A stretch of DNA of 64,000 bases from Hyphococcus luteus (GCF_002943565.1 NZ_PJCH01000009.1:62001-126000); one strand, 5' to 3'; positions 45,561-54,683 are shown, counted from the stretch's first letter. Notes: generated from the sequence alone by a model not told the origin. Made by a program: numbers and translations.

Positions 45561-46160
45561 TTAAGCCTTGGACAGATTCTCGTTCGCGAAATCCCAGTTG
45601 ACGAGCTTGTCGAGGAACGTCGCGATGTAATCGGGGCGCTTGTTTTGATAATCGAGATAATAGGCGTGCTCCCACACATCCATGGTGAGGAGCGGCGTGA
45701 CGCCCGCTTCAGTCAGCGGCGTTTCGGCGTTCAGGGTTTTTCTGACTTCGAGCTTGCCGTCTTTCGCGACGAGCCAGGCCCAGCCGGAGCCGAATTGCGT
45801 GGCGCCGGCGTCGGAGAAAGCGTCCTTAAAGCCGTCATAGCCGCCAAAAGCGTCGTCGATCGCCGCGGCGATGTCGCCTTTCGGTTTGCCGCCGCCTTTC
45901 GGCGCCATGGAGTTCCAGTAGAAAGTGTGATTCCAGGTCTGCGCGGCGTTGTTGAAGAGGCCCTGATCGCCTTTCTCCGCAGCCGCTTTGACAATTTCTT
46001 CAATTGAAGCATCGTCAAGCGCCGTTCCTTTAATCGCGGCGTTCGTCTTGTCGACATAAGCTGCGTGATGCTTGTCATGATGGAATTCGAGCGTCTTTTT
46101 CGAGATATGCGGCGACAGCGCGCTCATGCTGTAGGGTAGGTCCGGTAGTTCGATAGCCAT
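45561..46160 (-). CDS. sodB: Fe/Mn superoxide dismutase
   Basis: Encodes 199 residues. Metal ligands are visible: His27 in LEFHHDKHHAAYV, a second His in QTWNHTFYWNSM, and Asp/His in DVWEHAYYLDY. The AAQTWNHTFYWNSM segment fits the iron type. No signal peptide, so cytoplasmic. It converts superoxide to peroxide and oxygen. Monocistronic, read convergently with secF. Confidence 0.96.
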   Translation of the reverse strand: MAIELPDLPYSMSALSPHISKKTLEFHHDKHHAAYVDKTNAAIKGTALDDASIEEIVKAAAEKGDQGLFNNAAQTWNHTFYWNSMAPKGGGKPKGDIAAAIDDAFGGYDGFKDAFSDAGATQFGSGWAWLVAKDGKLEVRKTLNAETPLTEAGVTPLLTMDVWEHAYYLDYQNKRPDYIATFLDKLVNWDFANENLSKA

Positions 46161-46314
46161 TAATACGCCTCTTCTTGCCTCGGGTCCAAAATAAGCGCCG
46201 ATTGAAGCACGGCAAGCCTTGCGGATAAACTTTTCAAGATTGTATTTTCAACGGTCCTTGAACGCGCACCGCCAGCTTTCTTTACTCCCGGCGTTTCTGT
46301 TATCACGCGCCTCT

Positions 46315-47034
46315 ATGACCGCTTCACGAACACAATCCGACGCCTATTGTTCCGATCTGGTTCGGGGCGGCGACGAGGATCGCTGGCTTGCGTCACAATA
46401 TGCCGCACCGCCCTTGCGTCCGGCGCTCATGACGCTGTGCGCTTTCCAGATCGAATTGCGCCGCATCCCTTCGGCGGTCAGCGAGCCGCCGCTCGGCGAA
46501 ATCAGGCTGCAATGGTGGCGCGAGGCGCTGGACGAGATCAGGGACGGCAAAACCCCCCGGGCCCATCCCGTGGTCGAGGCGCTCGCCGAATCGGGCTTGG
46601 CGGCGCCGGTTTATGCTCCGGATATAGAGGCGATACTCGACGCGGCGGCCCGCCCCCTTTACGGCGAGGGATTTTCATCGCTTGCATCGCTCGAAAGCTG
46701 GCTGAAGGCTGCGGAAGGCGGTTTCGACGCGCTGGCGGCGAAGCTTGCGGGCGGCGATGCGGCGCTGGCCCGCGCCGCGGCCGGCGCCGGAACGGCTTTT
46801 GCGCTGGCGCGGGAAGGCGGCGGCGTCGCGCCCAACCTTGCGGCCGAAGCCCATGCGCGCGCAAAGGCGCTCTATAAGGACACCGCTCCGGCGCTGTCTG
46901 ACGCGCCGCCGGAAGCATCGCCCGCCTTGCTGCATCTTTCGCTGACGCCGTCTTATCTCGTATGCGGCGGCAAGGCGTTCCCGGCGCGCAAACGGTTGCG
47001 CTTGTTCGCCGCGATGGCGTTCGCGCATTACTGA
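46315..47034 (+). CDS. Squalene/phytoene synthase-like protein (NDUFAF6-like, active-site Asp motifs missing)
   Basis: Encodes 239 residues from an ATG at 46315, shorter than the usual 280 or so. The trans-isoprenyl synthase (head-to-head) fold is recognisable from SDAYCSDLVRGGDEDRWLAS, AFQIELRRI and LQWWREALDEI, but the first DxxxD motif (normally around YAFCRAxDDIxDE) reads AFQIELRRIPSAVSE, so Mg-diphosphate binding is unlikely. Similar short homologues in alphaproteobacteria and mitochondria (NDUFAF6) act in respiratory complex I assembly. That role is inferred. Confidence 0.82.
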   Translation: MTASRTQSDAYCSDLVRGGDEDRWLASQYAAPPLRPALMTLCAFQIELRRIPSAVSEPPLGEIRLQWWREALDEIRDGKTPRAHPVVEALAESGLAAPVYAPDIEAILDAAARPLYGEGFSSLASLESWLKAAEGGFDALAAKLAGGDAALARAAAGAGTAFALAREGGGVAPNLAAEAHARAKALYKDTAPALSDAPPEASPALLHLSLTPSYLVCGGKAFPARKRLRLFAAMAFAHY

Positions 47035-47039
47035 GGGGA

Positions 47040-48674
47040 TCAGGTGTGGTGTTCGATATTGTCTTCGATCAGCGCCCTGTTATAGGCGGCGAGCGCTTTG
47101 ACGCGGGAGAGATAGCCGACCACTTGTTCGCGGTCTTCCGCGTCGACCACAGGCAGGCCGTGTTCTTCGGCTTCGTTCAGCTTGGCGAGGGCTTCGCCCA
47201 GCGACTGGCGCGTTTCGAGCCGTTCGGCTTCGGATGGCAGAGGCGAGCCCGGCGGCATTTTCTCCATCACTTCGCGCACCCTGATGGTTTTTAAAATGAT
47301 GCCTTGCGGGCCTTCGGAAAGGTCGTAGCCGCGCCGCGACAGCTGCCAGTGGAAAAAGGATTTTCCGCAGAGCGCTTGCGTGATCAGCGTGGCGATGGCG
47401 ACGGCGACCATCAGCGAAATGGTGATGCCGTATTCGCCGGTGAGTTCGAAAACGATCAGCGTCGTAGAAATCGGCGCGCCGAGAATGGCGCCGCTCACTG
47501 CGCCCATGCCGACCATGGCGTAATAGGCCGGGTTTGCAGTGACGCCGGGAAAAAGCTCGGTAAGGCCTGCGCCGAAAGCGGCGCCGGCGAAGGCGCCGAT
47601 GACGAGGCCGGGCGAAAAGACCCCGCCGCCGAAGCGGCAGGATAGCGTGACGGCGGTCGCCGCGCCTTTCATCAAAACAAGCAAGATCAAAAGGTGAAAC
47701 GCGTATTCCCCGTTGAGCGCCTTTGTCACCGCCTCATAGCCGACGCCGAAGACTTCCGGATAGAAGATCCCGATAAAACCGACAATGACGCCGCCGATGG
47801 GGGGCAACAGCAAATAGGAAATATTGTGGCGCTGGGCGATCTCGCGCAGATCGACGGTCAATTTCTCCGTAAACAGAAGAAACCCGGAAGCGACAAGGCC
47901 GCAGACAATGCCTAAGAGGGCGGCGAGCGGCACGTCGATTGTCGCAGCGACGCCGTAATCCGGCGGCGTAAAGGCCGGGAAATCGCCGAGGTGAATGCGC
48001 GTGACGATGGCGGCGGAAACGCTCGCCGCGGCGATCGGTCCGAAGACGGAGAGCGCATAATTGCCGAGAATGACCTCAAGCGCGAAGAGAACCCCTGCAA
48101 TCGGCGCGTTGAAGCTCGCCGACACCGCCGCCGCCGCGCCGCAGCCCAACAGCGCGCGCCTTTGTTTGGCGTCGAAGCCGAGCCTGCGGTTGATCCGCGA
48201 GGCGATGGTCGCGCCGAGATGGACGGCCGGGCCTTCGCGGCCGGCGCTGGCGCCCGCGCCGAGGGAGATGATGGAGACGGCGGCGGCGGCGAGTCCGGTC
48301 CGCATGGAGACATGCCCGCCGGCCACCGCCCGGGCCTCGATCACTTCGGCGACCCCTTGCGCGCGCCCGTCGGCGAGCCACTGAAACCGGTCGGCGAGAT
48401 AAAGGATTGCCGACACCGCAAGTCCGCCGATCACCGGCGCGGCCCAGGCCCGCCAATGGCTTAAGGAAACAGCGCCGCTGAGCATGCTGGCTTCGGTCTC
48501 GCCGAAGGAGAGTTGCGCCACGGCGTCGATGGCGTAACGAAAGCCGATGACCCCGTAAGCGGCGGCGGCGCCGATCAGCACCGCGCATATCCACACGCGC
48601 AGGACTTCGAGCTTCTGCAGCCAGCGGCGCAGCTTGCGCAGGGCGATAAGGATGCGGGCGACGTTCCGCGTCAT
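47040..48674 (-). CDS. ClC family chloride channel/antiporter with CBS domain
   Basis: Encodes 544 residues. About ten helices include the gating-glutamate motif GREGPAVHLGA and the GGGVFSPGL (GxFxP) motif. The first ion-site motif, GSGIP in E. coli ClC, here reads AQGVAEV. A CBS-type regulatory segment fills the C-terminus (LPVVDAEDREQVVGYLSRV). It moves chloride, probably against protons, across the inner membrane. Convergent with the NDUFAF6-like gene (5 bp apart) and divergent from the GlnE-like gene. Confidence 0.93.
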   Translation of the reverse strand: MTRNVARILIALRKLRRWLQKLEVLRVWICAVLIGAAAAYGVIGFRYAIDAVAQLSFGETEASMLSGAVSLSHWRAWAAPVIGGLAVSAILYLADRFQWLADGRAQGVAEVIEARAVAGGHVSMRTGLAAAAVSIISLGAGASAGREGPAVHLGATIASRINRRLGFDAKQRRALLGCGAAAAVSASFNAPIAGVLFALEVILGNYALSVFGPIAAASVSAAIVTRIHLGDFPAFTPPDYGVAATIDVPLAALLGIVCGLVASGFLLFTEKLTVDLREIAQRHNISYLLLPPIGGVIVGFIGIFYPEVFGVGYEAVTKALNGEYAFHLLILLVLMKGAATAVTLSCRFGGGVFSPGLVIGAFAGAAFGAGLTELFPGVTANPAYYAMVGMGAVSGAILGAPISTTLIVFELTGEYGITISLMVAVAIATLITQALCGKSFFHWQLSRRGYDLSEGPQGIILKTIRVREVMEKMPPGSPLPSEAERLETRQSLGEALAKLNEAEEHGLPVVDAEDREQVVGYLSRVKALAAYNRALIEDNIEHHT

Positions 48675-48811
48675 GACAGGCCGAAAGGTTAAGGAACAGC
48701 GTTCATATCAGCATTTCCAGCGGAGTCTAAATGTCATGAATGGCTTAACGTCGCATTCACCCTGCCTTGGCATGATCTGAAGTCTATCAGCTTTTGGGCA
48801 CGGGGAAGGCT

Positions 48812-51631
48812 ATGGCGGCGCCGACGACGCAAGCAGCATGCAGCAACACGGCCGACAAAATCGATCCCGCACGGGCGCCGGCGGCGCTTGAGCGCTGGCG
48901 CCGGGCGGTGGCCGAGGCCATGGGCGGCGATCCCGGCGCGCCGCTGGACCAGCCCGACCGCCGGCTTTTGATGCTGCGGGTCTTCGGCGCGACCCGCCGT
49001 CTCGCTGAACTTTGCATGACTCATCCCGATGCGGCGGCGACCGCGCTGATCGACGGCGCCTCGCCGGTGCTCGCCGAGGCGGCGCGCGATCTGACAGCGC
49101 TCGATCGCGGCGTTGGCGGGCCGGACGCCCTGCACGCCGCGCTCGCCCCTTTGAAGAACCGTGTCGATGTGGCGATCGCCATCGCCGAGATGAGCGGTCA
49201 GTGGAGCGTTGCGGATGCGACCGCGGCGCGGGTCGATTTCGCCGAGCGCATGGTCGAGACGGGCCTGCGCTGGCTGGTGCGCGCGGCGGTGAAACGCGGC
49301 GAACTGACGGTCGAGGATTCCGACAATTTCCTGAAAGGCGTTTTCGTCGTCGCCGGCAGCGACTTCGCTCATGAAGACCTATCGCCCTACGGGCCGCTCG
49401 ACATGATCATCCTCTATGACGAAAAGGCTTTTGGCGGCCCGACGGCGCGCGGGGCCGACCGGATTTTCGTGCGCATCGGCGCCGAAATCCGCGAAGCCTT
49501 CGAAGGCAAGCCCGGGGAATATCTGCTTTATGCGCTGAAAACGCCGCTTGGCTCCGGCGTCGGCGGCGCCGGCTACGCCGACAGCGTCGCGCGCGTCAAG
49601 GCGACGGCGGGCGGGCCGCAGGCGGATGCGTTGAAGATGTGGCTTGGGTCGGCCCGCATCGTCGCGGGCGACCGCACGGCGGGCGGCGCCTTTCTCGAAG
49701 ACATCGAACAAATGGTGTGGACGGACAATCCCATCGCCGTTGAAGCGCTGCGGAATTTCGTCGAAGAGACCGACAATGATCCGCGCGGGCCTTTCCGCCG
49801 CGTCGCCGGTCTGTGCCGTCTCGCGATCGGCGGGCTGCGTCCGGTGTTTCGCACGTCGTCGGCGCGGGAGATTTTCGAAACGGCGGCCAGCTCCCGCACG
49901 CTCGCGAAAGATGTGGCGCGCCGTCTGGTTTCTGGAAACGAGCTCGCTCATATCGCCGTTTCGCGCCTGCAGATGATGAAAGGCGCGGCGGTCTCCGGCG
50001 TTGAGCGCGAGGACGAACAGCGCGCGCTGGCGCTGCTTTGCGGCTATTGCGACTACAAGGATCTCGACGCGGCGATACAGGGCGCGCGCACCGACGCCGC
50101 GAATACGCTGCGCCGCTTCGCATCCGGCCCGCAGGCGGAAATCGCGCTTTACCGGGGCGCCGCCGAGACCGACGAAGGCGACGCCGATAAGCTCGAAGAC
50201 CTCGGTTTCTTGAATGGCGCGAGCCTTTCCGCCGCCGTCGACAATTGGGCTGAGCGGGCCGAAGGCCGCGCCGGCGAAAAACGCTTTTCGGCCTGCGCGC
50301 CGGGGCTGCTCACCGCTTTTGGCGAGACGCAGCACCCCAATGATGCTGTGCGCCTGTTCGATGAGCTTCTCACCGTCGCCGGCGAGGGCCATGACGTTTT
50401 TGCGCTTGTCGGCGAAGACGCGCCGCAGCGCGACGGGCTGGTGGACGCTTTCGGGTCCTTCGGCGCAGCGGTGGCGCCGCTCGTTCAGTCGGCGGACGCG
50501 GCGGAATTTTTCTTCGAGGCGCCCGGCGCCGAAACGCCGCAAAGCGGCAAGGAATGGCTGAGCCGTTTCACGCCGCCGCCGGCGAAAGGCAAAACGGCGC
50601 TCGCCGACCTTTCCGAATGGCGCCGCGATCTGATGGCGCGCATCGCCTATAGCGCGGCCACGGGCGCCAGCGGCTTCGACGCCGCCGTGGAGGCGTTTGA
50701 GGACATTCATGTCCGCACCCTGAAAAATGTCTTCGACATCGTGCGCCAGACGGCGCCCGGCGCGGAAAAAACCGCCGCCGGCAAGATCGCCATGCATGTC
50801 TTTGAATCCGACGGCCCGCATCTGCCCGGCGCCGCCACGCATGTCGGCTTCATTTCCAGCGCGCAAACCGGCGATGCGGGCGAGGCTTTCGTTCACCGCT
50901 ATCTCGAAGCGTTGGGCGAGCTCGGCGAAGGCGTCTTTGCAATTACGCCTGACGCGACCCACCGTCCCGGCGGCGTTGGCGGACCGATCGCGCCTGAAGT
51001 CGCGGCCTTCAAGACCTATGTGCAGTCCGAGGCCGTGGCTCACGAACAGATCATGCTCGCCCGCGGCCGGGTGGTTGCAGGCGAAGACGCGGCGGCTGAA
51101 TGCGCGCGTGAAGCGCTGCGCGGGGCTGTCGCCGGCGCGCGCCGCGCCGACATTCTCTTCCGCGATCTCGACCGCGCCCGCGCCCAGCGCATGCGCCGCG
51201 AAAAAGCCTCGTCCGATTGGGACATCGACCGTCTCGAGGGCGGGCGCGCCGATGTTGAGCTGGTCGTTTCGACGCTGATCTACAAGCACGCCTCGGCCCA
51301 TCCCTTCGTGCAGGAAAAGGCGCCGGGCGAAGCCCTTGAAGCCATGGCCCGCTCCGGTCTCCTGCCCGAAGAAACGGCGCAGGCGCTCGCCAATGCGCGG
51401 GCGTTCTGGGCGCGCTTGCAGCTTGTGCGCGCGCTTTCCGGCTGGAGCGATCCCTTGCGCGCGCCGGTGCGCCGCCGCTTCGGCTCGCTCATCGCGCGCG
51501 CCGCGGGCGTCCACAAATTCGACCAGGTGCGTCCGATGATGCGCGGTTATGCGGACGAAGTGACGCGCAGCTATGCGCAGATCGTGCTCGGCCGCCCCTC
51601 GCTCAATGTCGCGTCCCACGCGGCGAGTTAG
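48812..51631 (+). CDS. GlnE-like protein with degenerate nucleotidyltransferase motifs
   Basis: Encodes 939 residues from the ATG at 48812 (GGGGAAGG just upstream). Overall length and order follow glutamine-synthetase adenylyltransferase/deadenylase GlnE: two nucleotidyltransferase-like halves and helical spacers. The final half-domain is clear (SDWDIDRLEGGRADVELVVS matches the GlnE RxGGxxDIE region). However, the metal-binding GSDLDL site of the first half reads YGPLDMIILYD, and in the second half the equivalent segment is absent, replaced near ESDGPHLPGAATHVGFISS; the MRLRPSG segment reads ITPDATHRPGG. It is therefore probably catalytically inactive or changed in function. I call it a GlnE homologue, not GlnE itself. 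Confidence 0.82.
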   Translation: MAAPTTQAACSNTADKIDPARAPAALERWRRAVAEAMGGDPGAPLDQPDRRLLMLRVFGATRRLAELCMTHPDAAATALIDGASPVLAEAARDLTALDRGVGGPDALHAALAPLKNRVDVAIAIAEMSGQWSVADATAARVDFAERMVETGLRWLVRAAVKRGELTVEDSDNFLKGVFVVAGSDFAHEDLSPYGPLDMIILYDEKAFGGPTARGADRIFVRIGAEIREAFEGKPGEYLLYALKTPLGSGVGGAGYADSVARVKATAGGPQADALKMWLGSARIVAGDRTAGGAFLEDIEQMVWTDNPIAVEALRNFVEETDNDPRGPFRRVAGLCRLAIGGLRPVFRTSSAREIFETAASSRTLAKDVARRLVSGNELAHIAVSRLQMMKGAAVSGVEREDEQRALALLCGYCDYKDLDAAIQGARTDAANTLRRFASGPQAEIALYRGAAETDEGDADKLEDLGFLNGASLSAAVDNWAERAEGRAGEKRFSACAPGLLTAFGETQHPNDAVRLFDELLTVAGEGHDVFALVGEDAPQRDGLVDAFGSFGAAVAPLVQSADAAEFFFEAPGAETPQSGKEWLSRFTPPPAKGKTALADLSEWRRDLMARIAYSAATGASGFDAAVEAFEDIHVRTLKNVFDIVRQTAPGAEKTAAGKIAMHVFESDGPHLPGAATHVGFISSAQTGDAGEAFVHRYLEALGELGEGVFAITPDATHRPGGVGGPIAPEVAAFKTYVQSEAVAHEQIMLARGRVVAGEDAAAECAREALRGAVAGARRADILFRDLDRARAQRMRREKASSDWDIDRLEGGRADVELVVSTLIYKHASAHPFVQEKAPGEALEAMARSGLLPEETAQALANARAFWARLQLVRALSGWSDPLRAPVRRRFGSLIARAAGVHKFDQVRPMMRGYADEVTRSYAQIVLGRPSLNVASHAAS

Positions 51632-51642
51632 CGCCGCGCCGC

Positions 51643-51987
51643 CCGTGAAACATTTTGCATAAAGCGGATTTTCTTTTTTCTTTAAACGGCGTCTTTCAAG
51701 GCTTTCAGCCGAGTTTGGCGCCATTTGCGTAAATTGTTCCACGGGCTTTCTCGCACCATTCTCGCTGTCATCCCGCACGCGCTGCAATATGAAATATTGC
51801 TGCGCAGATGCGGGACCCACGACACGGCGCTTTGCAAACGCCAATGGGTCCCAGGTCTGCGCAGCAGCATTGGCATGCTGCAGCGCGCCCGGGATGACAA
51901 TCGAGTGCATATTACCCCCGCCGGAAAACCCGTGCGGACTTATCCACGCCTTTTATTTCCGTGTTATCATGAACGGCGCCCGCCTGC
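51643..51987 (-). repeat. Dispersed palindromic repeat, copy B (inverted relative to A)
   Basis: The reverse complement matches copy A at 38142-38516 in both end blocks, including GTGGAACAATTT and the AAGGCGTGGATAAG block. Its interior differs: 51767-51898 is a 132-base palindrome opening GTCATCCCG and closing CGGGATGAC, with further pairs (GCTGCGCAGA / TCTGCGCAGC, TGGGACCCA-type arms). The element thus has a constant frame with interchangeable cores. It fills the gap between the GlnE-like gene and the RHH gene. Confidence 0.85.
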
Positions 51988-52029
51988 CCGGCATGCGGAT
52001 TTTCCCACTAAAGGCCGCAATAAAGGCGC

Positions 52030-52248
52030 TTACTCTCCCGCCTGAAGGCGCTTCAAGACATACACCCGGATCGCCGAGGCGAGCCCCGGCGGCGGCGACC
52101 GTTTGAGGCGGTCCCTGTCGATGGAATTGATCAGAGCGGGCAGGGTGCGCTTGTCCGCTTCGGCGAAGGCGTCGAGTGCGTCCCAGAATTCGGCTTCGAG
52201 CGCGATGCTGGTGCGGTGGCCTTTCAGCGTGATCGATCGCTTGCGCAT
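52030..52248 (-). CDS. Ribbon-helix-helix domain protein
   Basis: Encodes 72 residues from an ATG at 52248. The fold is RHH_4-like: KRSITLKGHRTSIALEAEFW (beta strand and first helix) then LDAFAEADKRTLPALINSID and a C-terminal helix. Probably a small DNA-binding regulator. It lies in the common alphaproteobacterial sspB-fumC-RHH neighbourhood. A terminator-like hairpin ends only a few bases before its ATG. Confidence 0.85.
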   Translation of the reverse strand: MRKRSITLKGHRTSIALEAEFWDALDAFAEADKRTLPALINSIDRDRLKRSPPPGLASAIRVYVLKRLQAGE

Positions 52249-52252
52249 GGCT

Positions 52253-52292
52253 AAAAAAACCGGCTCCCTCAACGAAGTGAGGAAACCGGTTT
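52253..52292 (-). terminator. Terminator/attenuator between the 72-residue gene and the RHH gene
   Basis: On the reverse strand AAACCGGTTTCCTCA pairs with GAGGGAGCCGGTTT across a short TTCG-type loop, and the run TTTTTTT follows at once. It should end transcripts from fumC and the small gene, or act as an attenuator for the RHH gene, whose ATG is about five bases beyond. Confidence 0.75.
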
Positions 52293-52325
52293 GGGCTCAA
52301 ACTGCAAGTGAAAAGAAAGTGCGGC

Positions 52326-52544
52326 CTAGCTCTTGGCCCAGTTGTCGATGCCGTGGGCGCGGATCTTCGCCGTGGCGAGGGTCACGCCGTCAATGATGCC
52401 CGCCATATGGGAGACCGCTTCGGGGTCGGCGGCGGAAAGATCCGCGCCGAGCGCATTGTAAAGCGTTTCGATGTCCACATTATGCGCGAACAGGAACTGC
52501 GCGAGCAGAAGCCGGAGCTGGCTGTCGGAAGGTTTGTCGGCCAT
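52326..52544 (-). CDS. Small conserved-looking protein of unknown function
   Basis: Encodes 72 residues: an N-terminal helix (SQLRLLLAQFLFAHNVDIET), an acidic middle and a helical end (IDGVTLATAKIRAHGIDNWA). No family recognised; it is not the DUF4169 protein often found beside fumC. It lies 132 bp after fumC on the same strand and before a terminator, so it is probably co-transcribed with fumC. Confidence 0.6.
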   Translation of the reverse strand: MADKPSDSQLRLLLAQFLFAHNVDIETLYNALGADLSAADPEAVSHMAGIIDGVTLATAKIRAHGIDNWAKS

Positions 52545-52676
52545 GAGATTAGCGTCCTTGTCCCAAAATGCGTCAGGCGAGAAAAAGCCTCTCCGGGGCT
52601 TAAGGCAAGAACCGGTCCAGCCGGGCCGGTACGCCTGGGCGCTGCGGGGCGACGGGCAACCCGCTGGAATCGCGCC

Positions 52677-54068
52677 TTATTTCGGGCCGATCATGTTTTC
52701 CGGCCGGACAATGCGGTCGTAATCCTCAGGCGTAACAAAGCCGAGATTGACCGCTTCTTCCCTTAAGGTTGTCCCGTTTTTGTGCGCCGTCTTGGCGATC
52801 TTGGTGGCGTTGTCATAGCCGATTTCCGGGGCGAGCGCCGTCACCAGCATTAAGGACTGCTGCATCAGCGACTTGATGCGCTCTTCATTCGCCTCGATGC
52901 CGGCGACGCATTTGTTGGTGAAGGAGACGGACGCGTCGGCGAGCAGACGGATCGATTGCAGCGTGTCATAGGCGATGACGGGCTTGAACACATTGAGCTC
53001 GAAATGGCCCTGGCTGCCGGCGAAGCTCACCGTCGTGTTGTTGCCCATCACCTGCGCGCAGACCATGGTCATGGCCTCGCACTGGGTCGGGTTCACCTTG
53101 CCCGGCATGATCGAGGAGCCGGGCTCGTTCTCCGGCAGGGCGATTTCGCCAAGCCCCGAGCGCGGGCCGGAGCCCAGAAGCCGGATGTCGTTGGCGATCT
53201 TGAAGAGGCTCACCGCGATTTCGTTCAAGGCGCCGTGGGCTTCCACCATGGCGTCGTGTGTGGCCAGCGCTTCGAACTTGTTGGGCGCGGTGACGAAAGG
53301 AAGCTTCGTATAGGACGCGACTTCTCCGGCGAAGGTCTTGGCGAATTCCTTTTTCGAATTGACGCCGGTGCCCACCGCCGTGCCGCCCTGCGCCAGCGCA
53401 TAGAGCGACGGCAACACGCCCTTGGCGCGCTTGATCCCGTTTTTCACCATGGCCGCATAACCGGAAAATTCCTGGCCGAGCGTCACCGGCGTCGCGTCCT
53501 GTAAGTGCGTGCGGCCGATCTTGATGATCTTGGCGAAGGCTTTCTGTTTCGCGGCGAGGGCGCCTTGCAGATGTTCGAGCGCGGGGATCAGCGTGTGATT
53601 GATCTCTTCGGCCGCTGCGATGTGCATCGCGGTCGGAAAGGTGTCGTTGGACGACTGGCTCATATTGACATGGTCGTTCGGATGCACGGGGTCTTTCGAG
53701 CCGATTTCGCCGCCGAGAATTTCGATGGCGCGGTTGGCGATCACTTCGTTCGCATTCATGTTCGACTGGGTGCCCGAGCCCGTCTGCCAGACCGACAGCG
53801 GAAAATGGTCGTTGAGCTTGCCTTCGGCGACTTCCAGGGCGGCTTTCTCGATCGCCTTGCCGGTTTTCGCCGGGATCGATTTCAGCTTCATGTTGGTGCG
53901 CGCGGCGGAAAGCTTGACGACGCCGAGGGCGCGGATGAGCGGCGCCGGCATGGTCTCTTCGCCGATGGGAAAGTTAATCAGCGAGCGCGCCGATTGCGCG
54001 CCGTAATATTTGTCGGCGGGGACTTTGAGCTTTCCGAAGCTGTCGGATTCGGTGCGGGTCTTGGACAT
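52677..54068 (-). CDS. fumC: Class II fumarate hydratase
   Basis: Encodes 463 residues. The signature [15 protein letters not shown] is intact, with [13 protein letters not shown] and the substrate-binding [14 protein letters not shown]. It is the iron-free fumarase that interconverts fumarate and malate in the TCA cycle in the cytosol. It lies downstream of sspB on the same strand (105 bp gap). Confidence 0.97.
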   Translation of the reverse strand: MSKTRTESDSFGKLKVPADKYYGAQSARSLINFPIGEETMPAPLIRALGVVKLSAARTNMKLKSIPAKTGKAIEKAALEVAEGKLNDHFPLSVWQTGSGTQSNMNANEVIANRAIEILGGEIGSKDPVHPNDHVNMSQSSNDTFPTAMHIAAAEEINHTLIPALEHLQGALAAKQKAFAKIIKIGRTHLQDATPVTLGQEFSGYAAMVKNGIKRAKGVLPSLYALAQGGTAVGTGVNSKKEFAKTFAGEVASYTKLPFVTAPNKFEALATHDAMVEAHGALNEIAVSLFKIANDIRLLGSGPRSGLGEIALPENEPGSSIMPGKVNPTQCEAMTMVCAQVMGNNTTVSFAGSQGHFELNVFKPVIAYDTLQSIRLLADASVSFTNKCVAGIEANEERIKSLMQQSLMLVTALAPEIGYDNATKIAKTAHKNGTTLREEAVNLGFVTPEDYDRIVRPENMIGPK

Positions 54069-54173
54069 GGGGCAAGGTCTTTCGGCGGGAGCGGAAGGAA
54101 GGGAAGATCGTTCGGGGCCGGGTTTAAAACCGCGACCGCCCCCAAGGCAAGCGCGGCGCCGGCCGCCTGGCGC

Positions 54174-54683
54174 TTATTTCTTCCGGAAGGAATCGAGACT
54201 GACGATATCCGCGCCTTCGCCCTTGTGCTCTTCGGGCGCGCCGTCCTCTTCGCCCTCAGCGGCTTCGGCGGCGGCTTCGGGTTCTGAGCCTTCCGTTTCT
54301 TCCACCGGCGCGGCCGCATCGAAACTGACGCCGAACTGGGCGCTCGGATCGGCGAACTGGGTGACGGCGTTGAAGGGCACTTCAAGCCGCGCCTCCTTGC
54401 CCTTGAACCACAGCGTCACGCCCAGCTTGTCGTCGTCGACGGTGAGGCCCTCGAACTGATGCTGCAGGACAATGGTCATGCGCTCGGGATATTGTTCCTT
54501 GAGATGGTCAGGGATCACCACCCCCGGCGCGCCGGTGGCGAATTCGATGAAGAAATGATGCTCGCCCGGGGCGTCGCCGAGCTCTGCAACGATCTCTAAA
54601 ACGTCGCGCATGAGAAAGCGGTAGGCCTTTTTCTGGGCCTCCTGAAAGAGCTCGTTGTAATCGAGTTCGACGTCTTCACTCAC
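54174..54683 (-). CDS. sspB: ClpXP adaptor SspB, alphaproteobacterial type
   Basis: Encodes 169 residues from a GTG at 54683 (the protein then starts MSEDVELDYNEL); a longer frame lacks support. The fold region is clear: EHHFFIEFATGAPGVVIPDH, MTIVLQHQFEGLTVDDD, VTLWFKGKEARLEVPFNAVT, FGVSFD. The C-terminus is an acidic linker ending in IVSLDSFRKK, the ClpX-docking tail. SspB binds ssrA-tagged proteins and delivers them to ClpXP. The tmRNA gene that creates the tag is directly upstream on the same strand. Confidence 0.93.
   Translation of the reverse strand: MSEDVELDYNELFQEAQKKAYRFLMRDVLEIVAELGDAPGEHHFFIEFATGAPGVVIPDHLKEQYPERMTIVLQHQFEGLTVDDDKLGVTLWFKGKEARLEVPFNAVTQFADPSAQFGVSFDAAAPVEETEGSEPEAAAEAAEGEEDGAPEEHKGEGADIVSLDSFRKK

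Noticed and set aside
49379-51910. Very long reverse open frame (about 840 codons) opposite the GlnE-like gene
   Set aside because: It is antisense to a clear protein with family homology, is rich in Arg/Gly/Ala, has no domain signature and runs into repeat B. High-GC sequence produces such shadows.
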